Under the pieces are notes generated by a model, which was not told the origin of the DNA, made no database searches, and saw only the letters and a program-made list of their open reading frames with translations. A stretch of DNA of 64,000 nucleotides from assembly GCA_029582265.1 (NCBI GenBank), contig CM055816.1, positions 29,184,366 to 29,248,365 of the forward strand, in the 5' to 3' direction. The stretch is from Zoroaster sp. YZ-2022. Taxonomy: Eukaryota; Echinodermata; Asteroidea; Forcipulatida; Zoroasteridae. The stretch's first letter is position 1, and each line of letters begins with the position of its first letter. The translations under genes and the position numbers were made by a program. Of the stretch, positions 52,247 through 62,004 are shown one piece after another.

Positions 52247-52886
52247 GGTCGAAAAAGTGGTAAGTTTCTATTGGGTCTCAGTATATTTAAAAGGGAAGAC
52301 ACAATACTGGTTATCAAGAAATATGACATCAAAACTAACATGTGAAAGTTTGCTCACAAATCACAATGGGTGCCGTAATCTTTGAGAACAAACTAGAAAC
52401 TGTAAAATGTTTTTTTTTTTTTTAAGTTATAAAAAAAGACTTTTATATAAAAATTAAAAAAAAAAAAAAAGTTTGAGATGAAATTTTGAAAACATATAAT
52501 TTCATTTGGCTTAAACAACAACTGACTTAAACAAAATCAGGTTGGGTGTTAAGTGACGTAGATGGAGCAGAGATGCGTGTTTGTAACCGGTGCTCAAACC
52601 TTCTAAAAAAGAGGTCTTTATTGACTTACTCGAGGCATCATCCAATCCATATTGATGATGAATCTCAATCTCAATTTTGCTTGCAAGAGGCAACGGCAAT
52701 GATGTTCTTGCCCCAAGCCTCCACGACCAAAACACGTGTCAAGCAACAACAAAAAAAACACACACAAAAACTCAAAAATAAAATGCTCCAGATTTGCTGC
52801 TTTCTCGAGGCAGCCAAGTGTTCCTCAAGACCAGAATTGTCTTTAATCATATGTAAGAAGAATGGCTACATGTCTTGAGGCCTTGA
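52247..52886. other. No gene recognised
   Basis: Poly-T/poly-A stretch at 52410-52475. A 110-codon ORF (52546-52878, plus) begins with an internal CxxC (RVCNRCSN) but is Lys/Gln-rich later and unsupported. Confidence 0.3.
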
Positions 52887-53822
52887 TTTAAAAATCATTT
52901 ACTATGAGTATTCATGATATTCGCATTTGGATGAAGGAAAATTTTCTAAAACTCAATGATGATAAAACTGAATTTGTGCTATTTGGTTCTCGTCAACAAC
53001 TGTCTAAGATTTCTATTCCAAATATTGTAATTGGTGACTCTCATGTGCAATCTTCTTCTCAAGCAAGGAACCTTGGAGTTATTTTTGATGCAAACATGAC
53101 ACTTAAACCTCATATTTCAAATGTTACTCGCACCGCAGCATTTCACCTTAGGAACATTGGAAAGTTACGCAAATAGCGTAATTATGATGCAACAGAACAA
53201 ATTGCCCATTCCTTCTTAACATCTCGTCTTGATATGGCAAATTCACTGCTTTATGGACTTCCTCAGGATCAACTACAACGACTTCAAAAGATTCAAAACA
53301 CTGCTGCACGTATTGTGACTTTCTCTAAAAAAATCATGTCATATCACCCCCATCCTGAAAGATCTGCATTGGCTGCCAATATCATATCGTATTATTTATA
53401 AAATATTGCTTATCGTTTTCAAATCTTTGAATGATTGTGCACCATTATATATATCTGACTTGTTGAAACGTTATGCCCCCTCTCGCAAGTTACGTTCCAG
53501 TGCAAAATTTCTGCTGGCTGAACAAAAGTCTAAACATTCTTGGGGTGACAGATCTTTTGAAGTTGTGGCTCCACGCCTTTGGAATGATTTGCCTCTGTAC
53601 ATTCGTGAATCACAAACTGTTTACTCCTTCAAGAAAAACTCATTTTATGTGTATTGCCTATAAGGACTACTAACATTCATTTATGCATTTTTGATCTTTT
53701 TGTTTAGTATTATATTGCATTTGCTATTGTATTGTTATGCTATTGTATGATTTCTTGTTTACTGTAAAGCGCCTTGGTGGATATGTGTGCATTATAAATC
53801 TTCTGTATTATTATTATTATTA
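52887..53822 (+). mobile_element. 5'-truncated CR1/L2-like LINE
   Basis: Holds the C-terminal part of the reverse transcriptase ORF, a short UTR (GCATTTGCTATTGTATTGTT), the tail segment GTAAAGCGCCTTGGTGGATA, GTGCATTATAAATCTTCTG and (TTA)n. The 3' UTR matches 18726-18931. Confidence 0.9.
52904..53663 (+). pseudogene. LINE reverse transcriptase, C-terminal part, broken
   Basis: The first piece (52904-53176) reads SIHDIRIWMKENFLKLNDDK then TEFVLFGS, the conserved 'W...N.LKLN..KTE.....S' block after the RT palm in CR1/L2-group LINEs. It continues past an in-frame stop (after GKLRK) with DATEQIAHSFLTSRLDMANS, LLYGLPQDQLQRLQKIQN and AARIVTF. A frameshift near 53325 leads into the last piece (ITPILKDLHWLPISYRIIYK; WGDRSFEVVAPRLWNDLP), ending at TAA 53661-53663. 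The catalytic FADD box lies upstream and is absent. Clear relic; one stop and at least one frameshift. Confidence 0.92.
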
Positions 53823-53894
53823 CACACACACACATACATGTAAGCCTTACACCTCCTGTTATAATATTGATCATTGGTAAGTATGGCTTTATTC

Positions 53895-54340
53895 CCAGGC
53901 CTTCCAACGAAACCTATAAAACCTGTAAAAACCTATAAAAATGGGAAACTTTATTTCCTCCAAAAAACCTATATTAACCTGTAAAAACCTATATTTTTAA
54001 TCTCCTGCAACACATTTTCAACTTCCTCATAAAATCCTCATGGCTTTGAAGAAAAATTACTTCCTAAATACATGTATAAAGAGATGAAGCCAAAACAGTA
54101 GTCAAACTGTAACATGTGTACCGCTCTTAGATTTTCTGCCGGACAGGGTATAGGGTAATGTACTTTGTTGCAAAAAGTACTCAGAAGGTAGGCAATTTAC
54201 CAAAAACTTGTTATTTAACACTGCATAATCACGGGAAATAACCTATAAAAGCCTATATTTTGGCATTTGGTAAACCTACATGTATAATAACCTATATTTT
54301 GCTTAAAAACCTATTTAAAAAAGCCTGCATCCCCCCCCCC
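53895..54340. repeat. Degenerate AACCTATAAA-rich element
   Basis: AACCTATAAAACCTG and AACCTATATTTT variants recur at 53918-53995 and 54240-54320. CAGGCCTTCCAACG at 53897 and AAAAAAGCCTG at 54319-54329 could be eroded hAT-like ends, but the inverted match is short. Confidence 0.4.
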
Positions 54341-54934
54341 CCCATACAAATTCAGCCAGTTCACCCTCTCTGTTGCAGCTACCACAGGTTCCATCACCCT
54401 CTCGCAAAATATATTTGGTCCCGATCGAGCTGTCTTTGGGGGGGGGGGGAGAGAGGGGGGGCTTTGCTTGCATTAGCCTAGTTTTCCCTATCCCCACCCC
54501 CTCCCCCGACGCTGAAATCAATAGTTATGTTTTTGGTCTGCTTGCTCAGGCAATTCTGAGATGATTAGGATTTTCTTACTGTGATGTGATTTGGCATGCC
54601 TTAATGATTTCAGTATGCGGGCCATGTCACGCAAAAACAAAATCCATCAGACGCCAGTTTGGTGTCTCATTATTTCTTCAAATGAGTTTGGTTTCTATTG
54701 GATAAATATGTCAAAGACGGATATTTTAAAAGGGGCCGGGTAGATGGAATCACATTAAATCGGCGTCATGCAGTGTTGATTCTACAAGAGCAGTTCAGCT
54801 GATGTCCTGCAGTAGGCCTTTCAGCCAATGTAACATGTACGCTTATTTGATCAGACGTAAACGATCACAGTTGTACATTGAACTAACTCGCTGTAAAGTT
54901 AATAAATAGAGGATTAGGTGTTGTTGCGAACTGC
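54341..54934. other. No gene recognised
   Basis: Poly-C (54330-54344) and poly-G (54438-54450) tracts; short overlapping ORFs only. Confidence 0.35.
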
Positions 54935-55345
54935 TTACCCAACCTAAAGGACCTGTAGTATAAATGCAAAATAGTAGTTATTGGCCTTACGTTTCCAACC
55001 TAGCAGGTTCTTTCTCAAAGGCAAAATGGACGATATACAAACATGAACAAATACATAAACACAAGAGTAAATAGAGAATTAGCTGTTGCAAACTGCTTAC
55101 CCAACCTAAAGGACCTGTAGTATAAATGCAAAATAGTAGTCATTGGCCTTACGTTTCGAACCTAGCGGGTTCTTTCTCAAAGGCAAAATGGACGATGTAC
55201 AAACATGAACAAATACACAAACACAAGAGTAAATAGAGAATTAGCTGATTGCAAACTGCTTACCAACCTAAAGGACCTGTAGTATAAATGCAAAATAGTA
55301 GTTATTGGCCTTACGTTTCCAACCTACATGTACAATGTACATGCA
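54935..55345 (-). repeat. Tandem array of retroelement termini (second hammerhead-like family)
   Basis: Two and a half units of about 162 bp: ACCTAAAGGACCTGTAGTAT, GGCCTTACGTTTCGAACCTA, GCGGGTTCTTTCTCAAAGGC, AAAATGGACGATATACAAAC. On the minus strand each unit reads CTTTGAGAAAGAACC(T/C)GCTAGG then TTCGAAACGTAAGG. Confidence 0.85.
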
Positions 55346-56730
55346 GCATTTCATTTCATTTCATTTATTGATTTCACAGGTAGAAAAACAAATAAACACA
55401 AAATTACATTAAATTAGCAGAAACAGAAACAAAGGTAGCACCCCTGAAGGATTACAAAACAGTAAAACTACATAAATTACTGTGGAGTTGATCTCCTGAT
55501 GCTACCACGTAGGAAGTAAACAAACATTGAATCACACAAAGAACGATAAACAACATGGCTTTAGGCACACTTTGAGATTTAAAAACAATATTAAAATAAA
55601 AATATTAAAAGTTAATACCACACAGTTTGAGTTATGGCATCTCCTAGGCCAGGGACTACTAAATGTTTTCAAAGTGAATTAACCCTAACATTTCCAAATC
55701 CTCCAAAATCCTCTTTGCTAAAGTGAAGGATTTTGGAGGATTCAGGTTATTAGGCACACTTGCCTTTCCATGGTACATGTACATCCATGTTTGTTGTAGC
55801 GATTGCATGGTCAGCGCTTGGTTCAGTGGACACTGTTTATTGCTCCATGCATGTAGGGAGGGTCCCTGGCCATGTACATGTATCACAGATTAGAAACACA
55901 TGTGTGCATACATGTCATGTGCTTGCTTTACTACTGAAGGATTTTGGAGGATTCAGGTTATGTGTAAGCAAATGGGCCGAGGGAGTTAGGAAGGATTCAG
56001 GTTATGTGTAAGCAAATGGGCCTAGGGAGTTAGGAAGGATTCAGGTTATGTGTAAGCAAATGGGCCTAGGGAGTTAGGAAGGATTCAGGTTATGTGTAAG
56101 CAAATGTGCCCAGGGAGTTAGGAAGGATTCAGGTTATTTGTAAGCAAATGGGCCTAGGGAGTTAGGAAGGATTCAGGTTATGTGTAAGCAAATGGGCTTA
56201 GGGAGTTAGGAAGGATTCAGGTTACATGTATGTGTAAGCAAATGGGCTTAGGGAGTTAGGAAGGATTCAGGTTATGTGTAAGCAAATGGGCCTAGGGAGT
56301 TAGGAAGGATTCAGGTTATGTGTAAGCAAATGGGCCTAGGGAGTTAGGAAGGATTCAGGTTATGTGTAAGCAAATGGTCCTAGGGAATTAGGAAGGATTC
56401 AGGTTATGTGTAAGCAAATGGGCCTAGGGAGTTAGGAAGGATTCAGGTTATGTGTAAGCAAATGTGCCTAGGGAGTTAGGAAGGATTCAGGTTATGTGTA
56501 AGCAAATGGGCCTAGGGAGTTAGGAAGGATTCAGGTTATGTGTAAGCAAATGGGCTTAGGGAGTTAGGAAGGATTCAGGTTATGTGTAAGCAAATGGGCC
56601 TAGGGAGTTAGGAAGGATTCAGGTTATGTGTAAGCAAATGGGCCTAGGGAGTTAGGGTTAATAAATAAAGATAAACCTTAAATAACTGTATCTGGAACAT
56701 CTGCTGGTAGCACCTTCGATAACACTGGTC
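55346..56730 (-). mobile_element. LINE 3' end, minus strand, split by a TTAA element
   Basis: Parallel to 35564-36000 (CACAGGTAGAAAAACAAATA; GGCATCTCCTAGGCCAGGGA), cut after AAAGTGAATTAA at 55682 and resuming at 56658 with TTAATAAATAAAGATAAACC and CATCTGCTGGTAGCACC. Confidence 0.9.
55683..56657 (+). mobile_element. TTAA element with 44-bp array, complete, with empty site
   Basis: TTAA at 55679-55682 and 56658-56661. Starts CCCTAACATTTCCAAATCC, continues with the unique segment (GGCACACTTGCCTTTCC; GGGAGGGTCCCTGGCCATG) and about 16 units of the 44-bp repeat, ending CTAGGGAGTTAGGG. The uninterrupted LINE copy reads GAATTAATAAATAAAG at 35891-35905. Non-coding and 975 bp, so mobilised in trans. 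Confidence 0.95.
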
Positions 56731-57139
56731 AACAATTTTTTTTAAAGTTGTCTGCTTCGGAGATAAAATGTGCTATTTATTATGGATTTTGATGTGCTGA
56801 ATTCAAATATGACAATTAAAATTGCTGATTGGCTACTGTTTCCAAGATATTTAAGTTTTTACATTGTACATACTATGTATATGGTGTACATATTGTACAT
56901 ATAGCAGATTTTTAATCATGAATTATCATACGCTATTCCCATACGTGTACACATGTACATGTAGATCTTGAAAACTAGAGCCAATCAACAATTTTAAGCA
57001 TCATTTCCATTATCAGTGACCCATAATTAGTCAAGTTTGACTTCATTTGTTTCGGAAGCATTTTGGCTGCAGACCAGTGTAATCTTTCTCCAAGGCAAAA
57101 TGAATAAGATACACATGTACATACATACGTATACAAAAA

Positions 57140-57345
57140 CCGTAGTGGGTTCGAGCCCCGGTCGTGACACTTGTGTCCTTGAGCAAGGTACTTAACCATA
57201 ATTGCTTCGTCCTTCGGATGGGACGTAAAGCCGTAGGTCCCGTGTGTTGTGTAATGCACGTAAAAGAATGCGCCTTGAGCACCACTTAGTTGGTGGATAC
57301 GTGCGCTATATAAGTCCACACATTATTATTATTATTATTATACAT
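57140..57345 (+). mobile_element. Variant SINE, shortened, plus strand
   Basis: Begins at the B box (GTGGGTTCGAGCCCCGG), has CCTTGAGCAAGGTACTTAAC, then a different middle (CCTTCGGATGGGACGTAAAG, CCGTAGGTCCCGTGTG) and the usual tail GCGCCTTGAGCACCACTTAG ... GTGCGCTATATAAGTCCACA-(TTA)n. A second SINE subfamily sharing head and tail. Confidence 0.85.
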
Positions 57346-57603
57346 GTACCGTATACATGCGTAAACAAGAGTGAGCCACAGTTAGTCAGGTGTGAAATAA
57401 ATACCAGAGAAAAGGGTACAAAAAGCAGCGTCAGGTTCTGGTCCTGGGATCGGACAAAAGAGGGATTACAACACATGAATAGATAGAGATACCAGGAGTT
57501 TTTGGCTGGAAGAAGAGATTATGAGATTAGTGAAAAGCAATGAGTCAGACAGAGGGAGGGGGAGGGTAAAACAAGACAGGCAAATAGGCTGACAGGCAAA
57601 AGA

Positions 57604-57805
57604 AATGGAAAAACAAATGGAAAAACAAATGGAAAAAAACAAATGGAAAAAAACAAATGGAAAAACAAATGGAAAAACAAATGGAAAAACAAATGGGAAA
57701 ACAAATGGAAAAACAAATGGAAAAACAATTGGAAAAACAAATGGAAAAACAAATGGAAAAACAAATGGGAAAACAAATGGGAAAACAAATGGAAAACAAA
57801 TGAAA
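57604..57805. repeat. Minisatellite, 12-bp unit ATGGAAAAACAA
   Basis: About 16 units with AAAAA/AAAA and GGGAAA variants. The 47.8-kb relative has three units in inverse (TTGTTTTTCCAT), so the array expanded in this copy. A 151-codon plus ORF (Met-Glu-Lys/Lys-rich) and 144-codon minus ORF (Phe-rich) across it are by-products. Confidence 0.95.
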
Positions 57806-58163
57806 AAATGTCTGTTGAGAAAGAGAAGAAGAAAAAAAGAGGGAAAATTAGTCATTCCCTTCCTGTATGTTGAGACCATGGGGGTGAATGGTGTGGACAT
57901 GCCTGATCCACATCTTTTCTCTTATACATGTATGAGACTGGACCAATTCTCTGCAGGATACCAAGCGACTCAGTGCCCTGTAAAATCATGTTATGTTGCT
58001 GAAAAGTTGAAGACAGGCATCAAACATCCCTTGAGACCATTTCAGTCATTTTTTTTTTAAAGAACAGTCAAATTAAGTTTGTTTAGTTGATAGAAGTAAC
58101 AGTCTTACCAAGCTCCACAAAGAATCTTTGAAGCAAAAATAAGTTTGTTTTTATGCATATATA

Positions 58164-58436
58164 TACTACTCAAAACAATTTAGGGAACACCGGAGTAATC
58201 TCAGTTAAAGCAAGATCATTTATTTCAGATAAACACAATGTTTCACAGAATTGATGAGAAACAACTGCACATTGAAACAGATGATAAAGGATGCATGTAG
58301 TGATTACACATTTCATGACATGACTACTGAAAGAGAGAGGGGGTTGCAAATGAAAATCCCGGTTCATGGAACATTTCAAACCTACCGGGTATTTGATGTT
58401 AAAAATCCGGTGTTCCCTAAATTGTTTTGAGTAGTA
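58164..58436. mobile_element. Mariner-like MITE (TACTACTCAAAACAATT ends)
   Basis: TACTACTCAAAACAATTTAG at the left, inverse at the right, TA flanks; opposite orientation to 2659-2927 and about 90% alike by eye. Confidence 0.9.
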
Positions 58437-58493
58437 TATATCACCTCTTGGTTAAATGTCTGTAAATGCATCCATACATGTACACACGTCCTG

Positions 58494-58645
58494 ACGACGA
58501 TCAGAGCATACTGATCGAAACATTAAGTTGTAACCAACCGGTTCTTTTCTAAACTACTCAAAAGAGCATTTCTACATGGTGTCACTGCAAACAGTCTTTA
58601 CTTATCCTTTTTTTCACCGTGCAAAGCTGCAAGTCTTAGATCCAT
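58494..58645 (+). mobile_element. Retroelement 3' region with hammerhead-like motif
   Basis: GACGATCAGAGCATACTGAT then CGAAACATTAAGTTGTAACC, TTCTTTTCTAAACTACTC, CATGGTGTCACTGCAAACAG and GCAAAGCTGCAAGTCTTA. The GTCG after GAAAC is mutated compared with other copies. Confidence 0.75.
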
Positions 58646-59269
58646 ACTTTATAAGAATCAAAGGTGTGCATGTACATGTACTGACTTGATGATTTGGAGT
58701 GTAAATAATGTTCTTAGCTAGCTAGATTGTTGTTAGGAAACAAGTACACCTATACTTTTTCTTCTCCAGCCCGTTGTTCAACACCAAAACTTACAAAACT
58801 TTTTAGCAATTTACATCCATAAAGAACAAGATTTTGTTCTTCTTCGGTTCAATGGTCAGCTGAAGTGATTGACTGGGTTCAAACAGAGTGATAAACAAAG
58901 CTTTATCCTGTTTCCTCCCAAACATGTAACTGAAGCGGCCGTTTCCTGTCCAAAGCACTCCAGACCAGCTTCTACGGTTTCCTGTGTATTTGGTTCTAAC
59001 AGTTCAGGATGCAATTCAATTCCCCTGGAAAATAAACAGCTTCCTGTCTGTCAATTCTTGCCATTGACATTGTCATCATCAGTCAGTGTTATAAAGAAAA
59101 TTGCCAGTTCTGGGAAGGTGTGTTTGTATCCTAAAATAGCTGTATAAACTTCAAAACAAGGAATGATATCTGTTACCCCTGCTCGCTTTCTTTGTCAATC
59201 TCGTTTTTTATGTCCTCTGCAACCCTTTCCTCATGAAAAAAAAAATACAAATCAAATAAAATACAAATA
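58646..59269. other. No gene recognised
   Basis: A 92-codon plus ORF at 58869-59147 has mixed composition and several Cys but no recognisable motif; no repeat match. Confidence 0.3.
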
Positions 59270-59830
59270 TATATATGATAGGTATTTCCTCTTCTTGCTT
59301 TCATTGTCAACTTCATTTTTCCTCCTTTGCTGTCATTTCCCCCTGATCACAAAGTTTACAAAACTTCAACACCAGAAATGAAAAGTATATCCTTTTTCTT
59401 GCTTTCAGTCAATTTAATTTTCTCTCCTTTGCAATCATTTCCCCTGATCACTAAGTTTACACAACTTCAACACCAGAAATGAAAGGTATTTCCTTTTTCT
59501 TGTTTCTGTCTCCTGTCTAATTTTCGCTCCTTTGCTATAATGTAGTTTACAAAACTTCAACACCAGACAAGAAAGGTATTTCCTTTTCCTTGCTTTCTCT
59601 CAATCACAAAGTTCACAAAACTTCAACACCAAAAACGAAAGATATTTTCCTTTTCTTGCTTTCTGTCAATTTCATTTTCCCTCCTTTGCTGTAATTCCCC
59701 CGATCACAAAGTTTACAAACTTAACAAACCGGATATTATTTCTCTGTATCCTTCTCGCTTTCTTTGTCAAACTTTTCACTCTCTCTCTCTCCTTAGATAT
59801 CATTTCCTCAATCAAGTTCAAAACTACGAA
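59270..59830. repeat. Degenerate tandem repeat, about 95-bp unit, 5-6 copies
   Basis: GATCACAAAGTTTACAAAAC followed by TTCAACACCAGAAATGAAA, TATTTCCTTTTTCTTGCTTT and TTTTCCCTCCTTTGCTGT recurs from about 59330 to 59720 with substantial drift. Confidence 0.8.
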
Positions 59831-60011
59831 ACCTATAAATTTTCTCTTCTCAAATTTCAAATTTGTGATACATATTTCATTTCTCAAGAATGTCAGACGG
59901 AATTATATATATCAGGATGTTTGGTACCGTCACCAACTTTATATCAAGTTTTGTTGAATTCAGTAATTATGTAATTGGGTACTTACCAAAGATTTATGTA
60001 CACTACTTTAA

Positions 60012-60700
60012 AGGGGGACTGACATCCTTTATTGTGTGTGTACTTAAGGCGTTTTGTAATAAAATATTGTTTTTGAGACCCACCTGTGTCTATTTAATCA
60101 TTGATTTCTGAGTACAAGTATTTTAAAACAATGTTTGAAGTGTTTGGGGGAGGCAACCCCGCCCCATGGTGGAAGCTTCATTTGCATAAGATATGTGACG
60201 TAAGGTCGGGAAGATCCGATGTGTACAATGTACATGATGTACATACAAACGTTTCACACACGTATCGTCGATTTCATTTCTTCCGTGATTTTTGTTTCCG
60301 GAACTAATAAAATGCCGGGAAGATGTGTTTCTGCAGGATGCAGCAACACACCAAAGACGGTGTTAGCCTTCATCTGTTCCCAAGTGACCCAAAAATCACC
60401 GTATTTGGACGAGCAAAGTTCGACTGACAAGAGTAAAGTGGTCAGGTCCATCGGCTCACATAGTTTTGTGCAGCGATAATTTTGAGCCGAGTTTTGAGCC
60501 GAATTTCTATTCCCGACATGACGTCACAAACAGCTCCTCCGTGCAGGGCGTAAAAGTGGGGGGCATTTTTACAATGGTAAAATAACACTCTCAAAAACAA
60601 TAAAAACACAAAACAAAAAATTTATTGATCTTTTACTGATATAAAAGAATAAAACGATCACATATTTAACTGTTTGATTTAAATTCATGTCAGTCCCCCT
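60012..60700 (+). mobile_element. TTAA transposon relic (AGGGGGACTGACAT ends) with THAP remnant
   Basis: AGGGGGACTGACAT at the left and ATGTCAGTCCCCCT at the right, perfect inverted 14 bp, with TTAA at 60008-60011 and 60701-60704. The TTAAAGGGG start fits the TTAAAGGRR signature described for T2/Kolobok elements, some of whose transposases carry THAP domains. The 689-bp length and the enclosed THAP fragment suggest an internally deleted or decayed autonomous element. Confidence 0.85.
60312..60540 (+). pseudogene. Decayed THAP zinc-finger domain, likely transposase N-terminus
   Basis: An ATG opens MPGRCVSAGCSNTPK, the usual THAP start with C-x4-C. The next part of the domain appears after a frame change (DGVSLHLFPSDPK), then a further frame change gives WTSKVRLTRVKWSGPSAHIV and LCSDNFEPSFEPNFY, corresponding to the C-x2-H end. 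The zinc-ligand His is replaced by Asn (CSDN instead of CSDH). So there are two frame breaks and one lost ligand. Domain order and spacing match THAP closely; function is lost. Confidence 0.8.
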
Positions 60701-60704
60701 TTAA

Positions 60705-61500
60705 AATTCAGCCAAGCCCAGACAGCCATGTTACACATCATGAATAAATTAAGCAGTACCCGTAATCAACACTGGTTGATTAAGTCTAGTCACAAGACTA
60801 TAAAAATATGACAAAACACAATAAAGGGGGCCACTTTGCATCCGTCACGTTAGCAGTTTTTCCAATGGTTGTTATTTATTTTTAAGTACCCGAAACCGAC
60901 CAAAAAGTGTTTCAACATGTGAATGGACATGCAGGCTTATACTAGAACTAATTTGAGTTGATTTATTTAATTTTTAAATTTTTTTAATTTATTTTTTTAC
61001 CCTCAAATTTCCATAAAAATTGGACAGAAAAAGTTACCTCACTTTTCCGTCCATTTGTTGATGGAAATTTTAGGGTAATTAAAAAAATAATAGTAATAAT
61101 CAACTCAAATTATCTTTAGGATAAGCATGCATGTCTATTCAAATGTTGAAATTCTTTTTGGGTGGTTTCAGATATTTAAAAAAAAATTACAACCATTAGA
61201 AAAACTGCTAACGTGACGGTAGGAAAGTGGCCCCCTTTATTGTGTTTTATGTCATATACGTCTCAGAGGGGGGCACCCACACCTCCATTTACATAGCCTT
61301 GAAGAAATTTTAAAGCAATGCTTAATCACCATTGGTTGATTAAGTCTAGTCACAGGCTGTAAAGGTCCCAGAAAGGGGGGGGGGGGGACACCCACACCTT
61401 GATTTACTTAGCCATGAATAAATTAAGCAGTGCTTCATCAACACTGGTTGATTAAGTCAAAGTCACAGGCCGATTACATCCCAGAGGGACGGATGATCAA
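60705..61500. repeat. Tandem repeat, about 130-bp unit, split by a palindrome
   Basis: Units contain AGCCATGAATAAATTAAGCA, ACACTGGTTGATTAAGTCTA and GTCACAGGCTG, followed by AGAGGGGGGCACCCACACC. Copies near 60735, 61300 and 61410; the first is interrupted by the palindrome at 60805-61257. Confidence 0.85.
60805..61257. mobile_element. 450-bp foldback element, arms about 205 bp
   Basis: The left arm starts ACACAATAAAGGGGGCCACT, and the right arm is its inverse, AGTGGCCCCCTTTATTGTGT. Pairing continues through CGTCACGTTAGCAGTTTTTC, TTTGAGTTGATT and ACCCT(C/A)AAATTTCCAT to a central loop near 61040. The outermost bases are ATATGAC / GTCATAT. No ORF. Confidence 0.85.
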
Positions 61501-62004
61501 ATATCCGCACTATTTTAGATTTGTTTACGGCAAGGTTAGGAAGGACGTGGAGATGTCATAACAGTGAACGTTTTATTGCATCATGGCGGAGAATAAATCA
61601 GCAATCGGATCGCGGGGCTAGATGGATTATCAGGATTGGCATTTTGACAAGAGTGCGGTGATAAACTGTGTAGTTTTTTGTTTCTCTTCGTATTATAAAA
61701 ACCTTGCTTGTTTTTTCGCAGTCTTATGCCACGCTTTGAATGTCAGCACTGTTTACTTTGGGTAGATCCAAATCATTTATTATCCTGACGTGCCTGACGT
61801 TCATAACTTGAATCAATGAGAAAGTTCACTGCACCCTCAGGATTTGTTTTCCACGGCAGGCACGCATCGCAGATTAATTAATCTTGTGGCATCAAGCCAG
61901 CAAATGCACCTTCAGTAAAAGGTCTTTGTGAGCATCCGTACTTAAAGGTATAAGTTTGTTTGACTCACTATTATCCATCACTTGTTTTAAATAATTGAAA
62001 ACAA
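61501..62004. other. No gene recognised
   Basis: A short ATG-start (MAENKSAIGSRG) at 61584 closes after 12 codons. No repeat is shared with the window. Confidence 0.35.

Larger units (their letters stand above)
57040..57930 (-). mobile_element. Retroelement 3' region, minus strand (second family), with SINE and minisatellite
   Basis: Inverse of 47350-48170: GGAATGACTAATTTTCCC-type, CAGGAGTTTTTGGCTGGAAG, ATTAGTGAAAAGCAATGAG. Toward its 3' end at 57060-57095 a diverged motif CTTTCTCCAAGGCAAAATGA appears on the plus strand. A SINE lies within it at 57140-57345. Confidence 0.6.

Noticed and set aside
53822..53836. (CA)n next to the LINE tail as a target duplication
   Set aside because: A simple dinucleotide run; no matching copy at the 5' truncation point.
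35564..55680. The three long shared UTR copies as LTRs of one element
   Set aside because: They are all in the same orientation but end in an ATGAA-type tail with 5' truncation, which fits LINE 3' ends, not LTRs.
57466..58060. Lys/Met-rich and Phe-rich ORFs of about 150 codons
   Set aside because: They span the ATGGAAAAACAA array; composition is dictated by the 12-bp unit.
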